Notes: generated by a model from the letters alone, not told the origin. A stretch of DNA of 64,000 bases from Alnus glutinosa (GCF_958979055.1 NC_084889.1:30632761-30696760); one strand, 5' to 3'; shown: positions 1-14,378, counted from the first letter of the stretch. Made by a program: numbers and translations.

Positions 1-788
1 GTCCACTCCACTCTCTTGATCAAAACCCTTAGCAACCAACCTTGCCTTATACCGATCAATAGAACTATCTTGTTTCTGCTTGATCTTGTACACACATTTA
101 TTCCGGATGATATTATGCTGAGAAGGACGAGGACATAAGGACCACGTTTTATTAGCCAACAGAGCATCAAATTCATCTCCCATGGCAGCACGCCATTCAA
201 GGGACTTCTCGGCTTGGGAGTAGCATGTAGGTTCAAGAGGAAGAGATATGCTGGAGAGTGCACATAACAGATGTTTAGTGGAGAAGAATGAGGTGTAATT
301 AGGAAAGGAATGAGACCTTAAAGTACCGGTCTTGGACCGTGTGACCATAGGATGAGAAGAAAGAGGAGCTGGGGAAGTCATAGACAATGGAGGAATAATA
401 GGATCAATGGATTCGAGAGGTCGGGAAACATCAAGGTGAGGAGAGGATGAAGGAGAACTCGGTAGAGGTGAGTGAGGATCCTGCAATGCAGAAGAAACAA
501 CACTGGAAATAGGGAGAGCTGACTCAGAATCCGGCTGCGCAGAAGAAACAGCACTGGGAACAGAAGAAAGCTGCACTGAAGAAGATGAGGTAAAGCTAGG
601 AATAGCAGGAAAAGGAACAGAGTCAACAGGGGCAAGAGGAGATAAGTTATCCTCTTTGGCAGGAAAGCGAGTTTCATCAAACGCAACATGCCTTGACATA
701 TACTCCTTACAAGAAATAGGATCTAGACAGCGATACCCACGTTGATTAGAGCTGTATCCTAAAAAGATACAATGTTTACTCCTGAACA

Positions 789-1837
789 TTAATTTGTGAG
801 TGGAGTAAGGACGTAACAATGGAAAACAGGAACACCCAAATGAACGAAACAGGGAATAATCCGGACCTTTGTTATAAAGTTTAAAAAACGGTGAAACATC
901 TCCAAGAACGGAAGGAAGGCGGTTGATGATAAAGACAGATGTGACAAAAGCATCAACCCAAAAAAGTGAAGAAAGATGTGACTGAGCAAGCAAAGAGAGA
1001 CCCATTTCCATGATATGGCGATGCTTACGCTCGGCCACACCATTTTATTGTGGTGTGTGAGGACAAGAGATATGATGGAGTATGCCATGAGTGACCAAAA
1101 AATTCTTAAATTGATTAGACATGTATTCACCACCACCATCACATTGAAATTGTTTGATGGAAGAGGAGAATTGATTTTCCACAAGAGACTTAAATTGGAC
1201 AAAAACCCGAAACACATCTGATTTATTATGGATGGGATACAACCAGGAAAAATCATTGATGAATAAAACGTAATACAAACAATACAAACAACCACCTAAA
1301 GACTTTGTAGAACAGGACCAAACATCCGAATGGATGAGATCTAAAGGACATAAAGAGACATGGGGAGAAGGTTGAAATGGGAGCTGCTTGCTTTTGCCAA
1401 GTTGACAAGGTTCACAGACACCATCCAAATGCTTAACCCAACTGACCGGAAGTGAAAATTGCTGAACCAAATGAGAAATTACGGGCTGAGAGGCATGACC
1501 TAGACGAGAATGCCACACAGCTGTAGAAATCTGGACACCTAAGAAAGTAGTCAAGGCATGCTGCTTATTGACCGAGAAGGACAGCAAATGAAGAGGGTAG
1601 AGACCACCTTCACTCCGGCCTTCCAGTAGAGTGATTTTCGTGCGGTTGTCCTTAACAAAGTAATGGGAACCATTGAGGAGAAAAAAAGTCATTATCACGA
1701 CAAAATTGATTGATGGAAAGAAGATTAGCATAAGCTTGAGGACAATGTAGAACTTTAGAAAGATGAAAGGAAGACTTAGGAGTATGAAAACTCATAGAAC
1801 CAGTGTTTTGAATGCTCAAACCTATGCCATTCCCCAC
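789..1837 (-). pseudogene. Copia protease tail and integrase, frame-broken
   Basis: Minus-strand frames contain the pre-integrase block WHSRLGHAS, the zinc-binding HHCC region ending CEPCQLGKSKQ, the first catalytic aspartate in LIHSDVW and the second in FQCDGGGEY. The expected Gln-Gln-Asn-Gly before the catalytic glutamate reads Gln-stop-Asn-Gly at about 1042-1050, a CAA to TAA change. The frame shifts near 1700, joining the 1652-1837 and 1045-1731 pieces. Together they are a recognisable but inactive integrase, the enzyme that inserts the cDNA. Confidence 0.8.
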
Positions 1838-1839
1838 AG

Positions 1840-2886
1840 CTACATCATCAGAACCCGAGTAAGGCTGTTGTAAGGACAGATTCTCAAGGTTGGCAGTAAT
1901 GTGCTGATTTTTGCAGTACTGTCAGCATACCAGGGACCATTCTCAGCAGCTTGATTGGACGTAGCAACCATTGCAGAAAGTTGAGCAGGAGGATGACGGC
2001 CTTGGAAGGCATGATCCATCCTATGAAAGGAATCCAACGCTTGGTGACTCAACTTTCCACATATTTGACATGGGGGTTTGGCAAGGAGAGAAGATGAAGT
2101 AGGCTGATACTTCGGTGAAGAAGATGTATTCTTCGGACCATTCCAATGCTTGCCAGAAGTTTTAGCCTTGCAGTTGTAGTTGTTGGTAGGAGGCTTGGAG
2201 GAGAACATAGCAAACTGATGACTGTCGGCAGTATTGGAAGCAGTTTGGCTATCCAAAAGAAGCTCATGAGAGAGCAATTCATCTTGAAATTCACTAAAAG
2301 TGAGAGATTTGTAGCGTGAAGCCACAGATAGTGATGTAACCACAGGGTTGAAGGACGGATGCAGGCCACCAACCACGTAACCAATCAAAGCATCCTCAGC
2401 AACCGGCTGACCCACAGCTGCAAGTTGTGCAGAAAACTGCTTAGCAGCTTCAATATATTCAAAGCATCCTTTAGATCCTTGATGAAGACTCTGAAGCTGG
2501 TGCTGAAGATGAGAGATCCAGGTCTTGGAATGAGAAGCAAACCGGCTGGAGAGGGAATCCCAAATTTGTTGAGCGCTAGTAACACCAAAAGTGGTTGACA
2601 TCACTTTCTCAGTGAGAGTGGCATTAAGCCAAGAAAGAACGAATTGATCTTTCTTAGTCCAAAGTAGAAAAGTTGGACTTAGGGTAGCAATAGCTTTCCC
2701 TTGGTCATCCAGAACGTACTTGGGAGGGCACGGTTCAGACCCATCCACAAAACCCATCAAGTCGTTGGTCTTCAAAATAGGAGTGACTTGGTTGGACCAA
2801 GTGATGTAGTTGGGTCTTTCCAATTTGAAGGTCATAAGCTGGCCAATATTAGGCGGAACAAATTGGACAGCAGAATTGGACGCCAT
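1840..2886 (-). pseudogene. Copia gag with degenerate zinc knuckle
   Basis: The likely start is the ATG at 2886, just after an A/T-rich leader; the open frame upstream of it is untranslated. The protein has the Copia gag core (UBN2-type), with the block FKLERPNYITWSNQ near its start and KHWNGPKN further on. A zinc knuckle follows, CQICGKLSHQALDSFH, in which the last cysteine is missing. It then reaches the protease active-site block WYADS before the frame is lost near 1930. Gag would package the element's RNA. The frame break and the lost cysteine show this is a dead copy. Confidence 0.8.
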
Positions 2887-2962
2887 TGAGAGAGTGAAAG
2901 AAGAAGAAAAAAAAAAGCGGAAATGTAGAAAAGATCGAAAAATTATGCGTGAGCAGTTTAAT

Positions 2963-2974
2963 GCTCTGATACCA
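2963..2974 (-). other. Copia primer-binding site (initiator tRNA-Met)
   Basis: The plus strand reads GCTCTGATACCA; the minus strand is therefore TGGTATCAGAGC, the standard plant Copia primer-binding site complementary to the 3' end of initiator tRNA-Met. It fixes the element's orientation and places the 5' LTR at higher coordinates. Confidence 0.85.
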
Positions 2975-2984
2975 TAATAGACTT

Positions 2985-3272
2985 TGAATTTCAATGATTT
3001 GTATTGATATGTAGTAACGTATATATAGAGAGAGTAAATACATGATCTTCGGATTAGTTAAGTAAACCTATCTAACATTTGAATTACAAACATAATCTTA
3101 TCTAGAGTTTGAACAGAATTCAAACTCTCTAATTTAAACATACAGAATCCTATCCTATCTAGTAGTTAGGCGTGATTAGAGTTCGGCACAAGAGAGGAAT
3201 CTTCACACGAATCTGTATGAGATACTTCAGATTTATCTAGACATGCTGAGGTGGAGATGATATGGTTTACAC
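2985..3272 (-). repeat. Probable 5' LTR of the Copia element
   Basis: The sequence adjoins the primer-binding site. A TG/CA dinucleotide at about 2985 and a TGTAAA-like start near 3272 would bound a roughly 290-bp LTR. The partner LTR is outside the window, so both ends are inferred. Confidence 0.45.
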
Positions 3273-5330
<2,058 letters not shown>

Positions 5331-7679
5331 GCCTCTTCTTCTACCAATTTAGCCATTGAAGAAACAATAAAGTTTTGTAGGAAAGTGACATGTTACACGC
5401 ATGTATATTTTTTATACACCACATTTTTAAATTATTTATTAAATATATAGGATTTACACTTGGATCATTGTGAATCTCGTAAATTTAATAGTTGATTTAA
5501 AAAAGTGATATATAAAAAATGTACAAATAATGTGTAAAAATTATTTCTTAAAATGTTATATTTTATACCTTTACCTGTCACATTCTGACAGTATCTACCA
5601 ATTTTTAAATTATTTGCTCTTAATAAAAGTTGATAAATATTATCACATCAGTTAAGTATAATAAAGAATGTAGTGTATAACTTTACTGAATTGAGCGCAT
5701 CCCAGTTTAATATGCTATATTAGAAAGAAACTCTAATTTTTGGATTAATCTTTATTAGCAAGGACACTCAACTTGAAAAATTATTATTATTTTTTTTTTA
5801 AAAAAAAGAGGTAAAAGAAAAGTGGGTTGCTCGCGGGTCACCACAAAGTAGGCTAGGGGTGGCTGCGCGGCCACCCCATGGGATAGGGGTGGTGTGCGAG
5901 CCACCCCTAAGGTGGTGGTTGGCGCAACCTTTGAGATTGGCTCGAAGGCCACTCCTTTTCTTTTCTTTTAACAAAATAATTTTTTAAAGTTTTTAATATT
6001 TAGGCTTAATATTTTATTTTATTTTTTATTAAGAGTGACATGTGTCATCATTTTATAAGTGCTGACATGACACACTAACGAAATCCCAATGAACTAAATT
6101 ATTATTTGGGCTTATCCTGATGTTTTTTGAATTATTTTTATATCGAAGGAAATGATTTGTAAATTAGGCCAACTACAATGACTGATTTTACATTTTTCCT
6201 AAAATATAATATCTATCATTACTTTATTATAAAGATAGAAAAAATCCTAGAAAACAAAATATTTATTAACGACTTCAGTTTTCTATTTTTGTTTTATTTT
6301 CTCATACCAAAACATTAACAAATATATATATAATTAAAAATAAAAAAATAAAAAAAAAATAAACCCACATCCCAAGATACGTGGAGCCGACGTACCGCTA
6401 TTGTTGAATGCGAAATTGAATGTTTGCGACCAAATATTGGAATAAAAGATGATTTTTAAATTTTAAGGATCCATTGACGAAGTCGTTTTCCACTTTAAGA
6501 ATTTATTGGCACGTGGCCGTTTATGGTTCTCTTCCTTAACCGTGTTAATCAAACGACGTCACTTTCTTTGATATTTTCTTCTGGGGCAGACGCCAGCATT
6601 TATTTTTTTTATTTTTTTATTTTTGGTAAATTGCTTATTTTTTCTTGATTGCGTATGAAATTGAAGTTTCTTCTCAACGGAGGCTTCGGAGCTAAGCAAC
6701 TATCTAAAGCCACCTCTATGATTAAATCCACAACTCACAAATGTGAAAAAACGAATAAAATAAAGAAAAAGAAAAATGCTAATTGGGTTGTAATTTTTTT
6801 TAAAAAAAATAGTAATAAAAAGAGATTGATGTTATATAAAGTAGAGTGAAGTTTTAAATTTTTGTATGAAAAAGTAAAAAGAAAAATGTTAAAAAGTAAT
6901 TAATAGGATATAAAAATTAAAAAGTAAAGAAAGTTTTTTTTTTTTTTTTTAAAGCTCTTATATCATAAAGTATAAAGTTCTGCAAAATCATAGCCACATG
7001 ATAAGAGGTTATAAACTCATAAATATAAATATAATTTTTTCCTTCTTCTGTTCATTTCTCGTTCAACTCTATCCATATTTTTCAAAAATTTATCATAGAA
7101 TATGTGATATCCAATGGTAGATTTGAACCAAAGTTGGACAAGAATCGGAAGAATAGTAGGTCGCTTAATATTGGGTAATGCTAGAAGGGGAAAAATGGTA
7201 GTCAAACATACTGACTTTTTAATTTCTCGATGTTCAAACATTTCTTTTTCTTTAGACATCCACCCAAACTTTGAAAGAATAGTCAGAGAAGAGTCATAAC
7301 TCATAAGACGTCAAAGAACGTTCTAATTACCGGAAATTACAATTTGAGATGCCAAAACTACTAGGAAACTACACAAAAAGAACCAGCTTTTCACTCTAAC
7401 TGGAAGGAAAAGGAAAAAAAAAATACAAAAATAAAAGAGATTAATGAGGAACAAAAAAGATTAGTAAGATCTTATGCCTTTTGTAAATGTCTAAATGACA
7501 TACGTTTTCTTCGTAATGAGTAATATTTCTTCGTAATGAGTAATATTAGGGATTATCTTTTTATTCTCTCAAGGTTGATATGGTTTCCTAATAAGAATTG
7601 GTATATCAATCATAAGAAGGGATGGTCATGTATAATATATACCAAATGAACAATGGAAGATCATTATCCACGCGCTATC
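5331..7679. other. AT-rich intergenic DNA with one GC-rich palindromic core
   Basis: No gene is visible. An isolated GC-rich island at 5820-5950 is built from repeated GGGTGGC/GCCACCCC blocks within poly-A/T flanks, resembling the core of the split MULE-type element at 29.85-41.78 kb. It is probably a decayed relative. A short weak inverted repeat occurs at about 5400-5550. Confidence 0.4.
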
Positions 7680-7825
7680 AATGTTACATGCACTTTTAAG
7701 TGCACATTCTTTGACTTGTCAGTGAAAATTATCATTAGAGTTTGGATGGATTACAATTGAATTATGAATAAATTGTAACTTTCATTGCCATATCAAGAAA
7801 TACACTTGAAAGTGCATGTAGCATT
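7680..7825. mobile_element. Foldback MITE, about 145 bp
   Basis: The left end AATGTTACATGCACTTTTAA and the reverse complement of the right end, AATGCTACATGCACTTTCAA, match over about 30 bp with few differences. The short unique centre has no coding capacity, as expected for a non-autonomous inverted-repeat transposon. No clean target duplication was found, so the superfamily is undetermined. Confidence 0.6.
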
Positions 7826-8999
7826 TATCCTCTTACCTGGTATTAAAAAGAACATAGACCGAGGCTAATAATGGGCCCAGGAGAGATGGTTCATCAAAGA
7901 GAAGATGCGGCTGTGATAGGCACGCCTAGGGTGAATGGGCTTTGCATTGCGCTCCCCAAGCTGTGCTGCGAGCAGAGCCTTTCCTTGGCCTCCTCTGCAA
8001 CTCTCAGCTTCTCCCCCGCCCATGCAGCTCTCGCCTCATTTGCTCCTCCCTCCTCTTGCTCTCTGGCTGCCTCTCCATCTCCCTGTTTCTCCTCCTAAAT
8101 ACATCAACATCTCTTCCTCCTGCCTCATTGTTGTTGGACCCATTTGTTGCTCTCCCAGTATTGGCATAGAATTGTCTACCATGCAATTGCTATTCTACAA
8201 TAACAAAGGTTTTTTTTTTTTTTTAACTAATGTAGAGGAATTCCTCAAATTCAGTTTATTCAATTAACATTTATCTTTCGAGCATGCGATTTATAAGTAC
8301 TTAAAATGTACATGAGAATTTCATGATCTAAGTACACATACACATATCATCTCACATGCTTGTTTAATCCTATTAAAAATATATGAGGTAATCGTATTCT
8401 TTAAGAACATGTCATATTAATAGTTTGTGTGAGAGAAATTTTTTCCACCTTAATATTAAAGAGAAAACTTTATCCCTCTCTATTTTGCCTAAACGTAGGG
8501 TGTCTAGGTTTACTGAATCTACTCCTTTTCTTAAACCACAACCCTTTTTTTTCAATTTTTCTGACTTGTTTTTCTTCTTTGTTTTTAGTGACAAAGTTTC
8601 TTTAGTTTAATATATTTTGTCCATTGTACATTATATGAAAGAACAATAAACGTGTGAGCTATAAAGTAAGCTATGGGTGTAATTCCTTTTTGCTAAAGGG
8701 GACTCTCTCATCGTTATCCTTGCCATCAATAAAGCCTAATTTATTGGATCTTCTCACCTATCATTGCAGATATCTATAGTCCATCGGTAGGTCCCTCTCC
8801 CTCAAAGTTGGACAGCTTCAAAGGTCTCAACGAGAGCATCAAGTTGTCAAACAGGCTGCCTCTCGCCGTGTGTTTAAAAAAGCATTCCAATTTTTATTTT
8901 TTAATTTTTATATAGATACATCAAAACTATTACGATGAAAATTTAAAAAACAAAAACAGAAGGGTTTGGGTAACCCAAATTTAAAACTATGAATGAAAG
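7826..8999. other. Intergenic, no supported gene
   Basis: A somewhat GC-richer patch at about 7870-8100 gives overlapping open frames but no recognisable protein; the rest is AT-rich. Confidence 0.35.
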
Positions 9000-9600
9000 T
9001 ACGCGGGGGCAATGCTTCCGAAGATGCGAGCTCATTGGCTCGAGACACTGATGCCACAAAGCCGGGATCACCAATAAATGTGATATCACAAGTGTATTGA
9101 GTTACAAGGACTCAAACACAAAAATAGAGGTAAAGTGGGGGAGAGGGATACAACAAATAAGCACAATAAAACAAATAAATAAACACACAAATAGCAAGAA
9201 CAGCAGAAGTCCAGTAGAAGGAGGAGGAGTGGGAGCCATCTGTGACGACGCTTGAAGTACACGTGCCGCCGAGGGGAGGCCTCTCAACAACAGGAAATGC
9301 CGGTTTCGCCCGGAACCACCGATGGCCGAAGTGATGGGAGGTTGTGGGAGCAAACGGAGTGGCCACGCGCAGGCCAGAGCGAAGAACGCTCTGGAGCGTG
9401 CAAGCCACGTGCTGGGGAGCAGGCGGCGGTGGAAGAACCGGAGACCATCAGTGGAAGCCGGGGACGTCAGAGAACCCGTTGGTGAGGAGTGTGTCGTGTA
9501 AAAATCGAAGGAGGAGAGAAGATCTAGATTCGAAAATTTCAATCATAAAACCTTTTCAAAAGTTACAAAGAACACGGTAAGGGACGGAGGAAAAGACCAG
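9000..9600. other. GC-rich island without recognisable gene
   Basis: The sequence is markedly GC-richer than its flanks. Minus-strand frames of up to 146 codons run through it, but their product is low-complexity Ser/Pro/Leu and matches no family I recognise. It could be part of a non-autonomous retroelement. Function unknown. Confidence 0.3.
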
Positions 9601-9650
9601 ATACAGACGCTGTGTGGTGACAAACCAGAAAACATGTAAAGTATTGAAAG

Positions 9651-9766
9651 GATAGAGGGGTAGATAGAGCTTTTGCCTTATCTCTGGTGGCTTAAAACAT
9701 CGAAAATGATAGAGGGGTAGATGAAGCTTCTGCCTTATCTCCAGTGGCTTAAAAACCCATAAAAAA
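9651..9766. repeat. Imperfect direct repeat, two copies of about 58 bp
   Basis: Two adjacent copies begin GATAGAGGGGTAGAT and run through TGCCTTATCTC and GTGGCTTAAAA, with a few differences. It looks like a local tandem duplication. Confidence 0.7.
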
Positions 9767-9869
9767 AGTAGGATGGATGACGGAAGGTGAGAAGGGTGGA
9801 CGGTTGGCAGGGAGGATGGAGAGATGAGGTATGGAACAGAGATGGGTGATGGGGAGAGAAGCACAAAGC

Positions 9870-11482
9870 TTCCCTCCCATGGAGATTTTCACAAAAGACA
9901 CCAGAGGAATCTAGAAAGAAGGCAAAGAAAAAAAGTTACCACTACTACTTATTTATTTTTTCATTCTCTCTTTCTTCAGGATCAAAATGAGAAAGACTCG
10001 CTTTATAACTCTCCCCTTACCTTATTTTACTTGGGAAAAAAATAAAAAGTTCATGCCTCCCGTCTCATTGAACATAACATAGGTCATTGAAAAGATCACG
10101 GAGACCCACCGGCCAATCTCATTTCACAAATGGCCAATATGGTCCAGATGACCCTATCCATTTTTCGATGACAAAATACCAATTACAGTTGATAACATTT
10201 CTAAAGATACAATAGGGAGTACAAGGAAGCGGTTATTAATCGCTAACCGTATAACCACATAATCACTTTGTAGCCGGTTTGGCAAAAACTGCTAACCCCT
10301 ACTACCCTAATATATAATACATATTATATAAATGAAAAAAAAAAAAAAAAAACTAATAATATACCAAAATAACGTCATTTTAAAATAGTTTTATAGAAAA
10401 GAATTGTTGTTACTATACAAATTTATTAAATGATTGATTATTTATTAAATGATTATTATTTTTCGTCTAAAACACTACATGACCGAAACCATCTATAGTA
10501 GGCCCTAAAAAGAGGTTCAATGAATGCCAATAACATCAAAATGGGCTCAAAATGCCGATTTTGAAAGGTGATTATTCTGTAAGGTTTGGACTTCAATAAC
10601 AGCTAATCGGAGATTATTTTAAAATTGTTAACGGCCTAAGTTGTCCTCGTCTCTGGTAGCATACGGGCATGTTAGTGTTTTTCATGCCGAAAAGATTCTC
10701 TTAAGAACACTATTCTTCTCCTTTATGGTTAAGGAAGGATCGGAATCCTTTCCTTTACATTCGAACACAAAGCACTTTAAGATGTATATAACACACAGAA
10801 TTCTTTACTTTCTGATCTCACCCATACTTGATTACTTTAGTTTTTAGGTTTTTTCTTTTTAAAACAAATAGGAAACGAGTACGAGAGATCAAAAAATGGA
10901 AAAGAGGGTAGGCTTTCCACAATAAACCCCAAAAAAGAAAAACAATGCTGAAATTACAAACAAATAATAGAAATTAGGCCAAAAAGAATAAACTGATCCT
11001 ATGTATCTTGATTACTTTAGTTGAATGGTACAAGATAGGGATAGAGAGGGGGCGGAGACATGTTTCTAAACTAACCCTAAAAAAAAAAAAAAAAAAAAAG
11101 TTAATGAAAGCCTGCGACTTGTCACACACAACTCTTCACATTTTTTCATAACGATTGATGTATCGGACGTAAAATGAATATGATAAATAAGTATGATTTG
11201 TGTGAAACGGCCGGGGTAGCATTTGTCTATGTATATAATTATGAACTCTTGTGCCACGCTAATTTGCTATGTCAAGTTCTAAGAAATTTGATACTCCGAA
11301 ATCTCAATTACCATCGTCTCCATTCTAAGTCGCCAAAAAAAAAAAAAAATTTAACGTTAAAAACACTAACAATGAAACTATTGTTTCAAACATACTCTTC
11401 AAGTACATACAACAAATTAATAAATTATCAGATCTTTGAATGAAAAAGAAAAAAGAAAAAAGAAAAATTTCACCATATTCTT
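9870..11482. other. AT-rich intergenic DNA
   Basis: No gene is recognised. It contains poly-A/T tracts, including a 21-base A run near 11080. A fragment at about 10225-10310 resembles the GGTTATTAACCG-rich repeat seen at 57.2-57.8 kb. Confidence 0.35.
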
Positions 11483-12133
11483 CTAAGTAGGAGTAGGAAA
11501 GCTTCGTGGTTCTGCATAATGGAAGCAACCAGAAATCCTCGCCATCACATAACCCATGAAAGCCACACCAAGAACCGCCCCAATAGCCATAGCCCGACAT
11601 AAGCTCGCAATTCCAACCCTCCTTTGTTCATGCTCAGCCCTGACGGTCTCCTCCTCCGCCTTTTCCTCAACAAAGCAATTGAAACATCCGGCCGGCATCG
11701 AATTTTCTTGGTTTAAATTAAAACCTCCCGAGAATCCCACCAATGCCTTTTCTCCGATCAAACCTTCATAAACAGGGGAGCCCAAGTCAGAAGAAGCCTC
11801 CCCATCGTCGTTGAGGCATGACTCGGTGCAAGAACATCTGGATGCGTTGTCATCCTCCACATGGTCAAAAGCAGAGGCTTTGAACTTTACCCACTCCTGG
11901 AAGTCGCGCTCCAGTTCCGTGAGTCTCTGTTCAAGGTGTTGCAAATGGTGGGGCTTCGATGGATGGGACGCAACCTCGGCTGAAAGGAGATTTTTGACGA
12001 ACACGAACTTTTGATGGATTTCTTCGAGGAGAAGTTCGGAACACGGGGTCGTGACGGGGAGAGAGAAGACATGTCTGAGTTCAGATTCGACTTCCTGAAG
12101 CTTTTTCCGCAAGATTGAGTATCTCTTTGTCAT
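11483..12133 (-). CDS. Uncharacterised plant protein with C-terminal membrane anchor
   Basis: A single-exon gene of 216 residues, starting at the ATG at 12133. Residues 1-90 are predicted helical with heptad-like leucines, including LRKKLQEVESELRHVF, the block SAEVASHPSKPHHLQHLEQR and LTELERDFQEW. An acidic, cysteine-containing linker follows at about 90-165. Residues about 175-200 form one hydrophobic segment (LCRAMAIGAVLGVAFMGYVM), predicting a tail-anchored protein with its helical part in the cytosol. The SHPSKPHH block looks like a conserved plant-specific family of unknown function. Codon use and the unbroken frame support a real gene; an AT-rich 3' flank follows the stop. I do not assign a function. 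Confidence 0.75.
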   Translation of the reverse strand: MTKRYSILRKKLQEVESELRHVFSLPVTTPCSELLLEEIHQKFVFVKNLLSAEVASHPSKPHHLQHLEQRLTELERDFQEWVKFKASAFDHVEDDNASRCSCTESCLNDDGEASSDLGSPVYEGLIGEKALVGFSGGFNLNQENSMPAGCFNCFVEEKAEEETVRAEHEQRRVGIASLCRAMAIGAVLGVAFMGYVMARISGCFHYAEPRSFPTPT

Positions 12134-12711
12134 TTTTTTCTTTTGTTCCCTGTCTATCGATCGGTTATTCTTCTTGTTTTGAAGTTGGCCGGAGACCTAT
12201 AATTATGGTGCCGAATAACGGTTACAAATTCTGGGAGTTATATGTATGTGACGGTTAAGGATTGGGTTTGGTTTTTGGTCCCTCTTAAATTTTTTAAAAA
12301 AAATGTAAAATAAATCTATGTGGTTAGTTTTAAAATAAATTCAAAGATTCTTGAGATATATCAAAATAATAATTTATTTCCTACAATCAAATTTTGTCCA
12401 CTTACTTAACATATTCCGTTAATATGATACTGAATTAAATATGACATGTATTATAATTTTATTGGTTTTAATGTGTTACACTATTAGAATCTATTAATTT
12501 AGTTGACGAAATTTGATTATAGTGAGTAAATTATTTTTTTTTGCATTAATAAGGATTCTAAGTTTATTTTCATTTTCATTTTAATTACAGGTAAACTAAA
12601 GAGATTAATTTTACATTTTCCCTTAAATTTAAGTAGGAGGCAAATGGAACATTTTGGAATATATTTCTTCGATTTCTTTTTTGTTTTACCTCTTTTTGGG
12701 GGAAGGGGGAC
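12134..12711. other. Promoter side of the 216-residue protein gene; AT-rich spacer
   Basis: The first 100-200 bases upstream of the ATG at 12133 should hold the promoter and leader of the minus-strand gene, but no unambiguous TATA box stands out. The remainder is AT-rich and featureless. Confidence 0.35.
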
Positions 12712-13042
12712 TTTCGTTCAATAGCATAGGCTCTCGCAGCACGGCAGGGAGTGGAGCTCTGACGCGGCCTTGGTTTCCAATCGATTGGGCTTGAGGGCAA
12801 CGCACAGCGGCACATGAGATAGTTTCTGCCCTGGGAACTGAAGGCGAATGCTTAGGCAGATACGAAAGTCTAATTGTCGATGCCCACAATCTCCTGACTT
12901 CCTTCCAGTCATGGACTATCAGTTTTGTAAGGAGAGAAGGAAATGAAGTCACGCATCAACTTGCGCGGATGGCTGATTACATACAGAAATATTTGATCAT
13001 TTTCATCACAATCAAATTCCCGAATGTAAAAAAGAATTCATG
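12712..13042 (+). pseudogene. RNase H-like domain (RVT_3 type) pseudogene
   Basis: Plus-strand frames give the C-terminal half of the plant RNase H-like domain found in non-LTR retroelements and related genes. A block ALAARQGVEL is followed, after frame changes and stops, by GLEGNAQRH, EIVSALGTEGE, LIVDAHNLL and the diagnostic end SFVRREGNEVTHQLAR. At least one in-frame TAG and two frame changes break it. No upstream reverse transcriptase is present, so this is an isolated, dead fragment. Confidence 0.6.
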
Positions 13043-13317
13043 AAACCCTAATTTCATAATAATTATATACGGGGGAGCGGCAGAAGGAAGAAATGGAAGA
13101 TTGGGTACGGAGCATTGTAATAATTATATATCAAAAGGGCATAAGGGGGCGGCTAGAGTGTCAACTCTACCTGAACGTGACCATAGTAACACTTACCTGC
13201 TGGTGCTCATCAAGACCGATTGAATCATAACATAGCTTAACACCAGCTCTACCAAAAAATCTAACAGCACTCGAGCCAATGGACAAGCCAATAGTCCCGA
13301 CTCCCAAGCGATTCCCA

Positions 13318-13385
13318 TTATGGGATTTGACCTTGGAACCTAGCTCTTACTGTGATAATTAACCTGAATGCCACTAGACCACACC
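13318..13385 (-). mobile_element. tRNA-like Pol III promoter, possible SINE
   Basis: On the minus strand TGGTCTAGTGG resembles the A box of a tRNA promoter. About 38 bp further, GGTCAAATCCC matches the B-box consensus at about 9 of 11 positions. Order and spacing fit a tRNA-derived SINE head. No clear poly(A) end or target duplication was identified, so only the head is claimed. Confidence 0.4.
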
Positions 13386-14378
13386 TCCCAATCCAGCATT
13401 AAGCTTATTAATAAGCTACGATCATTTAACACATCCTTGATACAAAGCATGCAGAGTTTCAGATATAATACACCGACACTTTTCAAAACCAACAAACAGA
13501 ATTGGATGACACAAAAACCACCTCAATAGATCGTAATATGAGTATAGTTTTTAATCTTTCAGAGCTACATATCTACATACATAACATGCACATGCACATG
13601 CACAGAACACTGCCAAATACTGATATGCATACCATTTATGATGAAGTTTTTAGTTTCATCCATTCACAGTGCATCAATGCCATGATTGTTGATATTCTAT
13701 TGTGAGTTTATTTGAGTCAAATGGATCTAGTACGTACCCTGTTTTAGGGACAAACTAATTTGATCTGGAAAAATAGAAACAGTATTCACATTCTAAGAAG
13801 GGAAATGCTATACATTTTTTAACTGTGACAGTAAAAATCATCATTGAATCAAAATTTAATAAAAATCGATAAAAAATCTAATAGTGATATCGAGAAAAAG
13901 GTATCTTTTTGATCTCTCTCCATTTTTTTCACTTTCTTCGGTTCCTAACATCTCTGATACCGTAATATGTGTTTACTATTTGTATCTATAAAGCAACTGG
14001 ACAGAAACACTCAACTGTGGCACAATTAGTCCAGATTCTTTCAGAATCGACTAATTTCTCTAGAGCAGGCTTCTTGCTTGGCTAGGCATTGGGCTTAGGC
14101 ATTCATTCGGACTTGAAAAGCTGAATCAAGTCAGTTTACTACCCAAATCAACTACTGAGAAAAAGGCAAAGCACTGTGGAAAAAAAAAAACAAAAAGCAA
14201 AAAACATACAACGAAAAGTTAAAAATTACATATTTATCTTAATAGAATGATGTAATCATTTCTATCTAAAATTTTATAGTAATTTTCATTGTCACTTCAT
14301 TTTTTGTTTCTTTTGGCTATCACAATAAAAGATTTTTTACTATTATTGTTTTGTTCTGTTCCTTGTCATAATCTTTAT
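13386..14378. other. Intergenic, no supported gene
   Basis: AT-rich sequence. Short plus-strand open frames here have low-complexity translations (His/Met repeats from CATGCACATG runs) and no family resemblance. Confidence 0.35.

Larger units (their letters stand above)
1..3272 (-). mobile_element. Ty1/Copia LTR retrotransposon, decayed, cut by left edge
   Basis: Read on the minus strand, the order is LTR, primer-binding site, gag, protease, integrase and the start of reverse transcriptase, which is the Copia order. The reverse transcriptase and the 3' LTR lie beyond base 1. Gag and integrase are clear, but the reading frame changes near 1930 and near 1700, and an integrase Gln codon is replaced by TAA at about 1045, so this copy cannot make its polyprotein. 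At 130-220 the minus strand reads as the segment leading into reverse transcriptase (WRAAMGDEF-like). The element lies 3' of PECT1 exon 1 in the same orientation, probably inside an intron of that gene. The outer end near 3272 is a guess, because the second LTR is not in the window. Confidence 0.85.

Noticed and set aside
378..689. Minus-strand Leu/Pro-rich frame
   Set aside because: It is an off-frame reading of the low-complexity linker between Copia integrase and reverse transcriptase.
7871..8267. Three overlapping plus-strand frames
   Set aside because: Ser/Leu/Pro-rich, mutually overlapping and without a recognisable domain.
9102..9542. 146-codon minus-strand frame
   Set aside because: Composition is low-complexity, two other frames are equally open, and no conserved motif is present.
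13318..13385. Functional tRNA gene
   Set aside because: Only A-box and B-box-like motifs are present; the sequence does not fold into a cloverleaf with a plausible anticodon arm and acceptor stem.
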